DNA of 64,000 nt, from contig CAWILT010000001.1 of assembly GCA_963837025.1 (NCBI GenBank), forward strand, positions 124,001-188,000. The letters run 5' to 3'. Each line of letters opens with the position of its first letter. Position 1 is the first letter of the stretch. The notes under the pieces are model-generated. The model had not been told where the DNA came from. It saw only the letters and a list, made by a program, of their open reading frames with translations, and ran no database searches. The stretch is from JALZUV01 sp963837025. Its GTDB lineage: Bacteria > Pseudomonadota > Alphaproteobacteria > Rickettsiales > JALZUV01. The translations under genes and the position numbers were made by a program. Positions 1 through 8,283 of the stretch are shown in pieces.

Positions 1-1326
1 GAAGCAAAACTGATATCCGAATATTACGATGTAATCACCGCGTGTGATGGCTTTGAAGCCATTGAAAAAGCGAAAGAAGATAAACCAGATCTTATTTTGC
101 TAGATGTAATGATGCCCGGCATGGATGGGTTTGAATGCTGTAAATTGATCAAATCTGAACATTCAACCTCACATATTCCCATCGTTATGGTCACCGCTTT
201 AACTGATGTGGAAGATAGGGTGCGTGGGCTTGAAGCAGGTGCGGATGACTTCCTCACTAAACCGATTAATGATGTCGCTTTAATGGCGCGCTTAAAATCG
301 CTCGTGCGTACTAAAATGATGTTGGATGAGCTCCGCTTGCGCGATCAAACCGGCTCGCAAATGGGAATCAGCCCTAATCCTAACGATGCCCTAATGTCGG
401 ATGTTACGGGCGCGCGTGTATTAATTATTGATGATGATGTCGCGCAAATTCGTCGTATTCGCGATTACCTGTCTAAAGATTATGATGTCGATAGCGTGAA
501 TGAGCCGCAACACTCGCATAATGTCGCCGCAGCGGGTAATTTTGATGTCATTATCATCTCAACCATGTTGGAACAAACCGATGGTTTGCGTCTGGCCACG
601 CAGTTTAAAAGCCAAGAAGCGTTGCGCCATGTACCGCTCGTTATTTTAGTTGATGAATTTGAACAACATATCATCCTTAAAGGCTTGGAAATGGGCGTGA
701 ATGATTATTTAGTGGTGCCGGCAGACCCTAGCGAATTGCGCGCTCGCGTGCGCACGCAAGTGCGCCGTAAACGCTTTCAAGCTGCATTAAAATCAAATTA
801 CCGCGATAGTTTATCTATGGCCGTAACCGATAGTTTAACGGGGCTACATAATCGAAACTATTTGGACGCTCACCTAGAAAATATGGTGCGCGAATCACTC
901 TCAAACTTTAAGCCTATATCGCTAATCATGATGGATATGGATTTCTTCAAAACAGTCAATGATGATTACGGCCATGATTGTGGCGATCAAGTGCTCAAGC
1001 AATTAGCGGAGCTCATTCAGCAAGATGTACGTACATCCGACCTTGCAGCACGCTTTGGCGGTGAAGAATTTGTTATCTTAATGCCAGGAACGAAAATAGA
1101 AGATGCCATCGAAGTGGCGCAGCGTATGCGTATCCATATTGAAACGACTCCCTTTATTATTTCACATAAAATTGGTCAAATTTCTAAAACAGGTAGTTTT
1201 GGCGTAAGTACACTCAATTCGATGGGCGATACAGGGGCTGCTTTACTCAAACGCGCCGACCTTGCATTATATAAAGCGAAAGAAAATGGCCGAAACCAAG
1301 TTATTGTGGCATCTCCAAAGAGCTAA
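1..1326 (+). CDS. pleD: PleD-type response regulator / diguanylate cyclase (5' end outside window)
   Basis: Makes the second messenger cyclic di-GMP from two GTP and controls cell-cycle or surface behaviour. The reading frame is open from base 1, so only a few N-terminal residues are missing. Order of domains: REC1 with phospho-acceptor Asp in LLDVMMPG (codon 103-105); REC2, where the acceptor site reads IIISTMLEQTDG and has no Asp, so it is degenerate; then a GGDEF domain with an intact GGEEF active site. An inhibitory-site RxxD (RTSD) lies five residues before GGEEF, so product inhibition is likely. The REC-REC-GGDEF layout and adaptor-like second receiver match PleD. divK usually lies upstream, but that is out of view. 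Confidence 0.93.
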   Translation, partial: EAKLISEYYDVITACDGFEAIEKAKEDKPDLILLDVMMPGMDGFECCKLIKSEHSTSHIPIVMVTALTDVEDRVRGLEAGADDFLTKPINDVALMARLKSLVRTKMMLDELRLRDQTGSQMGISPNPNDALMSDVTGARVLIIDDDVAQIRRIRDYLSKDYDVDSVNEPQHSHNVAAAGNFDVIIISTMLEQTDGLRLATQFKSQEALRHVPLVILVDEFEQHIILKGLEMGVNDYLVVPADPSELRARVRTQVRRKRFQAALKSNYRDSLSMAVTDSLTGLHNRNYLDAHLENMVRESLSNFKPISLIMMDMDFFKTVNDDYGHDCGDQVLKQLAELIQQDVRTSDLAARFGGEEFVILMPGTKIEDAIEVAQRMRIHIETTPFIISHKIGQISKTGSFGVSTLNSMGDTGAALLKRADLALYKAKENGRNQVIVASPKS

Positions 1327-1334
1327 GTGATTGT

Positions 1335-1392
1335 TTTTCATGAACCTGAAATCGTAATTTTCACACAACCTTAACATTTCTATGCGCATAAT
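1335..1392 (+). promoter_or_regulatory. Weak PhoB-box-like promoter of the 1435 gene
   Basis: TTTTCAC (1358-1364) and CCTTAAC (1369-1375) are 11 bp apart and are followed after 11 bp by CATAAT (1387-1392). Farther upstream are TTTTCAT (1335-1341) and CTGAAAT (1346-1352). The geometry resembles the two clear Pho boxes at 25747 and 36635, but the repeats are degenerate. An alternative promoter element is the extended -10 TGATAGAAT (1394-1402). Confidence 0.3.
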
Positions 1393-1402
1393 TTGATAGA
1401 AT

Positions 1403-1421
1403 GACAGTGAGGCATACTGTC
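1403..1421 (+). repeat. Short perfect inverted repeat in the 5' leader of the 1435 gene
   Basis: GACAGT and ACTGTC (6-bp arms) are separated by 7 nt, immediately after the candidate -10 and 13 bp before the ATG. It could be an operator or a leader hairpin close to the ribosome binding site GAAAG (1426-1430). Function is inferred only. Confidence 0.4.
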
Positions 1422-1434
1422 TCACGAAAGAATT

Positions 1435-2580
1435 ATGGCTTATAGTACGAAACATGCGATTAACGAAGCAAGCTACTCGGTAGGTAGAACCAGCCGCTAT
1501 GTGGGCGGTTTCGCCGCGCGTATGGCGTTGCGAGGATTAACCGCACTCGGTGCTATTATAGCAGGGGTTAGTGGACCAGGTGTATGGTATGCAACTGGCC
1601 TGTTAGGCTTAGGTTCAGGCATTGGTTTGCAAGCTTATTTAAACCACAAAGATTATGAGCACGAAATAGAACAGCTTGCTAGTATTTATGAAAAAGAAAT
1701 CAGCGCCTACACAGGAAAAAATAGAAATGAAGTAGGTTTAGACGATCTGAAACTAGTGGCAGAGCAAGTGCCCGCTTTACAGGAGCATTTGGATAAACAA
1801 AAAACAAGTCGTAATGTTAAAACAGGAATCTGGATTGCCGCAGCTGCGGTAGGCTTTATAGGAGCAGCATCACTCTTCACTTTATTGCCAGCTGTAACCG
1901 GCTTTGTTGCTGCATCAGCGGGCGTAAAAGTGCTAGCCGGGCTAGGTGGACTAGCCATATTTAGTTTATCACGCCCTATAGTTGAAAAAGTAGCTAACAA
2001 ATCATTTAATCTTAATGAGCCAACTGCGATTGATATTATAAAATCACTTGAATGGACGCGCACTAAAAATCAAAAAATAAGTCAAGCACAGGTGATGGAA
2101 GTTTATCTAGCGTCAATGCCACAATTATCTGAAAATATTCAGCAGAATTTTGGTAAGAGCTTCGCACAGTTAGATGTCGTTCAACAACAGCATATCATCA
2201 TGCAATATGGCCCGCATGTAATGCTTAATGAAGTAACGCAAGCGATAAATGATAATCGATTGAATGCCCGTGAATTAGCTTTTACCGTAAGTGGCCAGCG
2301 CTCAGGCGCTTATGCTGATACAAGCTACTCAGTGCAATTTAAAGAAGGCTTAAGCACGGTGCGCGAAAAAGCCAAAGATATTCATCAGAATGTGACGCAA
2401 GCAGGGCAAAACGCAATGAATACAGTTCGTAATTTCGTTAGCAAAAAAGAGGTTGATGAGGCTTTAATTACGGAGGCTTTAGCACCAGACGATGCGGACA
2501 CAAAATGGCGGGATTCTGTTAAGAAAAGCAGAGACGTTAATTTGCAAGAACCAAATCAGACTGCACAAGCTACGCGTTAG
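1435..2580 (+). CDS. Membrane protein of unknown function, two Gly/Ala-rich hydrophobic hairpins
   Basis: 381 residues; I recognise no family. Hydrophobic stretches lie at about residues 28-68 and 128-182, each long enough for a helical hairpin and rich in small residues (for example LLGLGSGIGL, LAGLGGLAIF). Between them is a charged helical segment. The C-terminal half, from about residue 190, is soluble, polar and helix-rich, with no cysteine cluster or catalytic motif that I can see. The ATG at 1435 has GAAAG upstream. It converges on phaC with only 6 bp between the stops, so there is no room for a separate terminator. The upstream region carries a weak Pho-box-like array. Function unknown. 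Confidence 0.8.
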   Translation: MAYSTKHAINEASYSVGRTSRYVGGFAARMALRGLTALGAIIAGVSGPGVWYATGLLGLGSGIGLQAYLNHKDYEHEIEQLASIYEKEISAYTGKNRNEVGLDDLKLVAEQVPALQEHLDKQKTSRNVKTGIWIAAAAVGFIGAASLFTLLPAVTGFVAASAGVKVLAGLGGLAIFSLSRPIVEKVANKSFNLNEPTAIDIIKSLEWTRTKNQKISQAQVMEVYLASMPQLSENIQQNFGKSFAQLDVVQQQHIIMQYGPHVMLNEVTQAINDNRLNARELAFTVSGQRSGAYADTSYSVQFKEGLSTVREKAKDIHQNVTQAGQNAMNTVRNFVSKKEVDEALITEALAPDDADTKWRDSVKKSRDVNLQEPNQTAQATR

Positions 2581-2586
2581 AACGAT

Positions 2587-4365
2587 TTAAGCACGTGCTA
2601 AAACATAACTACCGGGTGCAGGCTCAATTTCATTATTAATCGTTCGCGCTTTCACCATTTGCGAAGATTGTGTAACCAACCATGCTTGCCAATCATCCCA
2701 CCACGATCCTTCATTCTTGGTTGTATTTGCTAACCAATCTTTATCATTGGTTGTATAATCGGGGTTGGTCTTCCAACCATATTTCTGACGGCTAGGATGA
2801 TTAATAACCCCTGCGATATGCCCAGAGCCGGATAGTACATAACGCTTAGAACCTGCGTAGGTTTGGGTTGCTGTATAGGTGGCTACCCAAGGTGCAATAT
2901 GGTCTTCTTCAGTCGCTAATATATAGCTGGGCGCTGTAATGAGCGATAAGTCTATCTTCTGCCCAGCCATTTTTATTTTTTTCTTAATTAAGTTATTGTT
3001 TAAATACATTTCACGTAAATAAAACAGATGCATTTTGGCGGGCATGCGCGTTACATCGCCATTCCAATAGAGCAAATCAAAAGACATTGGTGCTTTGCCT
3101 AGCAAATAATTATTAACCACAAACGACCAAATTAAATCTTGTGGCCGTAAAACATTAAAAATAGCGGCCATTTCATTGCCTTCTAAATATCCGCGCTCGG
3201 TTAACTTTTTTTCCAATGTTTTAAGCTGAGTTTCATCCGTAAATAACTTCAAATCTCCTGCTTTTTCAAAATCAATAAGGGTAGTTAAAAATGTCGCTGA
3301 CGTGATGCATGCAGCTTTATTTTGTTTTTCAAGCCATGCTAACAAACATGCAGTTAACGTTCCGCCTAAACAATATCCTGCAATATGCGTTTGCTTCTCG
3401 CCCGTTAGCGATAATACTTGCTGCACCGCAACATGCGCGCCTTGCATTAAATAATCTTCAAAAGTCAGGTGTTGGTGTTGTTTATCCGGATTAACCCATG
3501 AAATAACGAACACTGTATGCCCTTTATCCGTCAACCATTTAATCAACGAATTTTTTGGCTGTAAATCTAGAATGTAAAATTTATTAATCCATGCAGGAAT
3601 GAGCAATAAAGGGGTTTTAAACACCTTTTTGGTCGTGGCTTTATATTGGATGAGTTGCATTATTTCATTTTCAAAAACAACAGACCCTTCCGTACAGGCA
3701 ATATCTTTACCGATGGTAAATGCATCATTTGGGGTCATCGTAATGCGCCCTCTATCAAAATCATGTAATAAATTATTAAGTCCATCAACCACGCTTTGGC
3801 CATTGGTATCAAGGGCATGTGCCATCACCTCAGGATTGGTCCACGGATAATTTGAAGGCGATAAGGCATCGCGCATATGACGGGTTACAAAACGCATATA
3901 TTGATTGGGCGAATCATTATGCGTAGCGTTGTTCTGGCTAAAATTATCTTCCATCCATTGTGCGGTTAATTTATAATGGTCTTTAAGGCTTTTATAATAA
4001 GGGTTTGATTCCCACAAATCATGTCGAAAGCGTTTGTCATTATCGGGTTGAGCATTATCTTCTGGCGCAACTTGCATAAATTGCTGCCATTGCTTTTGGT
4101 TTATTTCTAATGTGCCTTCCCACCATTTTAAGGCTGAACGCTGTAAACTTTCAGGTGTTTCATTTACCAATTGCGACTGCATTGATTGCATAATATGGTT
4201 GAATTTTTCGTACATAGACTCGCTAGAAGAAGATGTTTCGCTGTTTAATTGCATCCATTTCTCAATTATTTTTGGCCAAAGCTGCACTGCTTTTTCCATA
4301 TTTCGGATGAATTCTAAGCCATCATATTCATTTGAGTTTTTCATTGCCTTTAGCGCCCAGTGCAT
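2587..4365 (-). CDS. phaC: Class I poly(3-hydroxyalkanoate) synthase
   Basis: Polymerises 3-hydroxyacyl-CoA into PHA storage granules. At 592 residues it is the size of class I PhaC. The lipase-like box is GYCLGG with the nucleophile Cys332. The catalytic Asp lies in TEEDHIAPW and the His in SGSGHIAGV. The N-terminal third is the variable, granule- and dimer-associated domain; the rest is the alpha/beta hydrolase core. No phaA, phaB, phaE or phasin gene lies next to it, so the rest of the pathway is elsewhere. It faces the lipoprotein gene at 4511 divergently across about 145 bp, in which I see no convincing operator. Confidence 0.95.
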   Translation of the reverse strand: MHWALKAMKNSNEYDGLEFIRNMEKAVQLWPKIIEKWMQLNSETSSSSESMYEKFNHIMQSMQSQLVNETPESLQRSALKWWEGTLEINQKQWQQFMQVAPEDNAQPDNDKRFRHDLWESNPYYKSLKDHYKLTAQWMEDNFSQNNATHNDSPNQYMRFVTRHMRDALSPSNYPWTNPEVMAHALDTNGQSVVDGLNNLLHDFDRGRITMTPNDAFTIGKDIACTEGSVVFENEIMQLIQYKATTKKVFKTPLLLIPAWINKFYILDLQPKNSLIKWLTDKGHTVFVISWVNPDKQHQHLTFEDYLMQGAHVAVQQVLSLTGEKQTHIAGYCLGGTLTACLLAWLEKQNKAACITSATFLTTLIDFEKAGDLKLFTDETQLKTLEKKLTERGYLEGNEMAAIFNVLRPQDLIWSFVVNNYLLGKAPMSFDLLYWNGDVTRMPAKMHLFYLREMYLNNNLIKKKIKMAGQKIDLSLITAPSYILATEEDHIAPWVATYTATQTYAGSKRYVLSGSGHIAGVINHPSRQKYGWKTNPDYTTNDKDWLANTTKNEGSWWDDWQAWLVTQSSQMVKARTINNEIEPAPGSYVLARA

Positions 4366-4510
4366 TTAAGTTTCTGTGACGTATTTACAGTAATTGGCAT
4401 TTAAAACCAGAACATAAAGGCACTTTTGCTAGATTTGTTTAGGTTGACGCCTCGCTGCAACACGCAAAAAAGTAAGAAAAATAATAATAAATAAAATAAG
4501 TGGGTCTATT

Positions 4511-5731
4511 ATGGTTATAAAAGCTGCTCCCCACAGTTTAAAACCGATTTTATTAATTTCAGTTGTCATGGTTTTTACCCTTTCTGCTTGTAATAAACTT
4601 GGGTATGGCGAAACGCGAACTGCGCCAAATGGTTTGGCTTCTTTAGGCCCCAAACGCATTCCGGTGCTTAATCAAAGCGATATGCAAATGCGCCAAATTA
4701 TGAATTTGCCTGTTACCAATTATCCAAGCGCTAAATCTCTAGGGCAGGCTGATGCTGGCACAGACCAAGGTCAAGCATTTGCTGATGAACCAATGGCTAC
4801 ACAAGATTATCCTGCTGCGCGTCCGGTTCAATCCATGCCGCAACAGGCCATGCCCGCGCAACCATACCAATCCATGCCGGCACAAGCTATGCCCGCGCAG
4901 CCGGTTCAATCCATGCAATCGGCTCCTATGCGCCCTTATCCACAACAAAATAACTACATGCAAGTGCCTGCGCAGCAGCAACCCATGCGCAATCAGCAAA
5001 ATTATCCTGAAGGCACTCAATTCTATGAAATCACGCCGATGCAAAATTCGCAGCAGCAACTGATTTCAACCAATCGCACGCCCTATGATTATGCACCTGG
5101 CAGTTATTATGCGCCTGAAGAAACGAATCAACAAATGGGTCGCACTGTGAGCGCTTATCCAACGAGTGCCAATGGTTCTGATTACTATGCCGCAGAGGCA
5201 ATTCAAGCGCATCAGCCATCCAACCAGTCTTTGCCTGTGCAACGTGGAGAATTATCATTTACCCCCCAACAAGTTAGTTACGAACCCGGGCAACCCTATC
5301 GATTAGATCCAATCAATGTAAATGGTTCCTATGAGTGGAGTAGAAACGCCGCGCCTATGACTTCACTCAGCGGTACTACTTCTTCTAAAGTGCAAAACTT
5401 TCGTTCGTTAGAGCCGATAGGCCAAAATCGTGAGGTGACAGCTCAAGATCAAGTTTATGGGCGCTTTAATGAACAGCCTGTAGCAGTGGCACCCGTAGCA
5501 AATTTAGAAGCACAAATGCCACAATCATCGCCTCCTATGCAACAACCCATGCGCGGCGGTGTTCCCTTGCGCAGTCAATCTAGCCAACAAGCGGTTGTTG
5601 TTAAACAGGCCATAGCCGCACCGCAGCAAACGTCTAATGCATTAGCAAAACCACCCATTTTACGACAAGAAAACGCACCTGACGAAGATACTATTCCTAT
5701 GCCGCCGCCTTATCCGAATGGTGGATATTGA
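4511..5731 (+). CDS. Pro/Gln/Met-rich lipoprotein of unknown function
   Basis: 406 residues. A type II signal peptide ends in lipobox LSAC with Cys27 as the lipid-modified residue. No Asp follows the Cys (Asn-Lys instead), which is compatible with sorting to the outer membrane. The mature part is low complexity, with a Met/Pro/Gln block at about residues 105-160 containing a 13-residue tandem repeat, Tyr-rich segments, and a proline-rich C-terminus (PMPPPYPNGGY). No enzymatic domain is visible and it is predicted disordered. It may be a cell-envelope spacer or assembly factor, but that is a guess. It lies 42 bp before the aminotransferase gene and could be cotranscribed. Confidence 0.8.
   Translation: MVIKAAPHSLKPILLISVVMVFTLSACNKLGYGETRTAPNGLASLGPKRIPVLNQSDMQMRQIMNLPVTNYPSAKSLGQADAGTDQGQAFADEPMATQDYPAARPVQSMPQQAMPAQPYQSMPAQAMPAQPVQSMQSAPMRPYPQQNNYMQVPAQQQPMRNQQNYPEGTQFYEITPMQNSQQQLISTNRTPYDYAPGSYYAPEETNQQMGRTVSAYPTSANGSDYYAAEAIQAHQPSNQSLPVQRGELSFTPQQVSYEPGQPYRLDPINVNGSYEWSRNAAPMTSLSGTTSSKVQNFRSLEPIGQNREVTAQDQVYGRFNEQPVAVAPVANLEAQMPQSSPPMQQPMRGGVPLRSQSSQQAVVVKQAIAAPQQTSNALAKPPILRQENAPDEDTIPMPPPYPNGGY
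4823..4930 (+). repeat. 39-bp in-frame tandem repeat, about 2.7 copies
   Basis: Copies begin at 4823, 4862 and 4901 with a few substitutions between them. Each encodes 13 residues of the form P-x-Q-S-M-P-x-Q-A-M-P-A-Q inside the lipoprotein. The unit is a whole number of codons, so copy-number change would keep the frame. Confidence 0.85.
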
Positions 5732-5773
5732 TTGCACTTGCATGTAATGCCATAAGCCTTCAAAAGAGAAAAT

Positions 5774-6985
5774 ATGTCTGACGAATTCCCGCGTATTGGG
5801 CGCTTGCCGCCTTATGTATTTGCCGAAGTAAACCGCATGAAAGCGGCAGATCGTGCTGCAGGTAAAGATATAATCGATTTAGGCATGGGCAACCCCGATA
5901 CCCCACCAGCGCCCCATATTATTGAGAAATTGGTTGAAACCATCGCAAAACCCCGCGCACATGGCTATTCTACATCGCGTGGAATAACTGGCCTTCGCAA
6001 AGCGCAAGCTGCCTATTATCAGCGCCGTTTCGGGGTTGAGCTTGATCCTGAAACTGAGGTGGTAGTAACCATTGGCTCAAAAGAAGGTCTAGCAAATCTA
6101 GCCTCGGCAATTACCGGTGCTGGCGATACCATGCTGGTTCCAAATCCCAGCTACCCCATTCATCCTTATGGCTTTATCATTGCAGGTGGCTCTATTCGCC
6201 ACATTCCCAAAACCGATGATGAGCCGTTAATCACTAAAATTAAACGCGCTATCGAATTAAGCTCACCAAAGCCCAAAGCATTGGTACTTAACTATCCGTG
6301 CAATCCAACCACCGAAGTGGTTGATTTGGCGTTCTATCAGGAAATTGTCGATATTTGCCGCCATCACAATATCTACATCTTATCTGATTTGGCCTATGCT
6401 GAAATCTATTTTGGTGACACACCGCCGCCTTCAATACTGCAAATCGAAGGCGCACGCGACATTGCGATTGAATTTACCTCATGTAGTAAAACCTATTCGA
6501 TGGCAGGCTGGCGCATGGGCTTTGCAGTTGGTAATAAAAAATTGGTAAGTGCACTCACTAAAATCAAATCATACCTTGATTATGGTGCTTTCACGCCTAT
6601 TCAAGTCGCTGCAACCGCTGCGTTGAACGGCCCGCAAGATTGTGTTGAAGACTTGCGCACGCTTTACCGTGATCGCCGCGATGTGATTGTTGAAGGGCTC
6701 TCCATGGGCGGTTGGAATGTTGATGTGCCTGAAGCCACCATGTTCGTTTGGGCCAAATTACCGGAGGCATATAAAGCTATTGGCTCACTCGCATTTTCAA
6801 AAATTTTACTGAGTGAAGCTGAAGTGGCCGTAGCACCCGGCATTGGCTTTGGTCAATATGGCGATGGTCATGTACGCATTGGTATGGTTGAGAATAAACA
6901 GCGTTTGCGCCAAGCTACTCGCAACATTCGCCATATGTTAAAGCAAGATGCCGAAATGCTGATTGCTAAGTACAAGGGAAGTTAA
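5774..6985 (+). CDS. alaC: Class I/II PLP aminotransferase, AlaC-like
   Basis: 403 residues, fold-type I aminotransferase. The PLP-binding lysine is Lys239 in the motif SSKTYSMAGWRMGF. The upstream NYPCNPT motif and the N-terminal DLGMGNPDTPP are typical of the AlaC/LL-diaminopimelate aminotransferase-like group. The likely reaction is pyruvate to alanine, or a related amino-group transfer feeding aspartate-family amino acids. Its stop overlaps the hom start by one base (TAATG), a translationally coupled pair often seen in alphaproteobacteria. Substrate specificity cannot be fixed from sequence; an aspartate aminotransferase role is the alternative. Confidence 0.88.
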   Translation: MSDEFPRIGRLPPYVFAEVNRMKAADRAAGKDIIDLGMGNPDTPPAPHIIEKLVETIAKPRAHGYSTSRGITGLRKAQAAYYQRRFGVELDPETEVVVTIGSKEGLANLASAITGAGDTMLVPNPSYPIHPYGFIIAGGSIRHIPKTDDEPLITKIKRAIELSSPKPKALVLNYPCNPTTEVVDLAFYQEIVDICRHHNIYILSDLAYAEIYFGDTPPPSILQIEGARDIAIEFTSCSKTYSMAGWRMGFAVGNKKLVSALTKIKSYLDYGAFTPIQVAATAALNGPQDCVEDLRTLYRDRRDVIVEGLSMGGWNVDVPEATMFVWAKLPEAYKAIGSLAFSKILLSEAEVAVAPGIGFGQYGDGHVRIGMVENKQRLRQATRNIRHMLKQDAEMLIAKYKGS

Positions 6986-8283
6986 TGTCAGAATCATTTA
7001 AAATTGCCATTGCCGGTTTAGGCGAAGTAGGTGCCAATGTTGCCCGCATCTTGCAAAACCAATCCGCGCTCATTGCCAGCCGCACTGGCCGCAAGCTCGA
7101 ACTTGTAGCCATTTCCTCACGTGATAAAAACAAAGATCGCGGTTTTAATACCCAACATATCCGCTGGGAAAATGATGCTCGCGAGCTGGCGAAAGCTTCC
7201 GATGTTGATTTAATCGTTGAAGCCATTGGCGGATCAGAGGGCACAGCAAAAGAACTCGTCGAGCTAGCCCTGCAACATGGTAAACCTGTGGTCACCGCCA
7301 ACAAAGCATTGGTTGCGCTGCATGGCGAAGCATTGGCTAAATTAGCTGAAGCCAAAGGTGTAACGCTAGCTTATGAAGCGGCTGTTGCCGGCGGTATCCC
7401 TGTTATCAAAGCATTGCGCGAAGGTTTAGCGGCCAATCAAATCAGCCGCGTAATGGGTATTTTAAACGGCACATCAAATTACATCCTCACCCACATGCAA
7501 AAAAACGGCTCAAGTTTTGATGATGCATTGGCTGAGGCAGCGCGTTTAGGCTATGCCGAGGCTGATCCAAGCTTTGATGTGGATGGCATTGATGCCGCAC
7601 ATAAGCTATCAATTCTTACCGCATTGGCCTTTGGATGCCGCCCCGATTTTAACCAGCTTTATATTGAAGGCATCCGCACTCTATCCAAAGCCGATATTCA
7701 ATTCGCGCAAGAACTTGGCTACACCATAAAATTGTTGGCCATCGCCCAACGTGAACCAAATGGAGACATTTCGCAGCGCGTGCACCCCTGCATGCTGCCC
7801 ATCTTCTCGCCCATCGGTGTTGATGATGTATTTAACGCCGTAGTAATTGAAGGTGATTCGGTTGGCCGTTCTACATTAGAAGGTCGTGGTGCGGGTGGTG
7901 GCCCTACGGCATCTTCCATGGTTGCCGATATAATGGATATTGCTCGTGGCGTTAGCTATCCGCCTTATACTTTACCCTATTCACAACTTAGCGCCACGCC
8001 ATTTGCCTCTATTGATAGCTTGCAAAGCTGCTATTATTTGCGCCTTTCTGTGCTTGATGAGCCGGGGGTTTTAGCCGATGTCACGCGCATATTTGCGGAT
8101 AATGCCATCTCGCTGCAATCGTTTTTACAAAAATCGCGCCAGCCCAAGCAGGCGGTGCAATTGGTAGTCACTACCCATATCACGCAAGAAGCGCAGATGA
8201 AAAAAGCAATTAAAGCCATCAATGCGCTTTCCGCTGTTACTGAGCAGGTGCATCTTATCCGCATCGAACATTTTGACGAATGA
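6985..8283 (+). CDS. hom: Homoserine dehydrogenase
   Basis: Reduces aspartate semialdehyde to homoserine, the branch point to threonine and methionine. 432 residues. The NAD(P) fingerprint GLGEVG is at residues 11-16. The family signature around GGIPVIKALREGL and ILNGTSNYIL follows in the catalytic domain. A C-terminal ACT domain, from about residue 350 (LSVLDEPGVLADVTRIF), predicts feedback control by threonine. The start ATG shares its A with the preceding stop, and the end overlaps recJ by 4 bp (ATGA). In many alphaproteobacteria glpX sits between hom and recJ; it is absent here. Confidence 0.96.
   Translation: MSESFKIAIAGLGEVGANVARILQNQSALIASRTGRKLELVAISSRDKNKDRGFNTQHIRWENDARELAKASDVDLIVEAIGGSEGTAKELVELALQHGKPVVTANKALVALHGEALAKLAEAKGVTLAYEAAVAGGIPVIKALREGLAANQISRVMGILNGTSNYILTHMQKNGSSFDDALAEAARLGYAEADPSFDVDGIDAAHKLSILTALAFGCRPDFNQLYIEGIRTLSKADIQFAQELGYTIKLLAIAQREPNGDISQRVHPCMLPIFSPIGVDDVFNAVVIEGDSVGRSTLEGRGAGGGPTASSMVADIMDIARGVSYPPYTLPYSQLSATPFASIDSLQSCYYLRLSVLDEPGVLADVTRIFADNAISLQSFLQKSRQPKQAVQLVVTTHITQEAQMKKAIKAINALSAVTEQVHLIRIEHFDE

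Noticed and set aside
4366..4510. CTGTAAA and GTCACAG on the minus strand upstream of phaC as a possible Pho box
   Set aside because: Spacing is not 11 bp and only two poor matches exist.
4429..4569. Small minus-strand frame with a hydrophobic segment between phaC and the lipoprotein, with an AAAGGG upstream of its ATG
   Set aside because: It overlaps antisense to the lipoprotein signal peptide, whose lipobox is convincing. Antisense of hydrophobic codons often looks hydrophobic. Kept as a weak possibility only.
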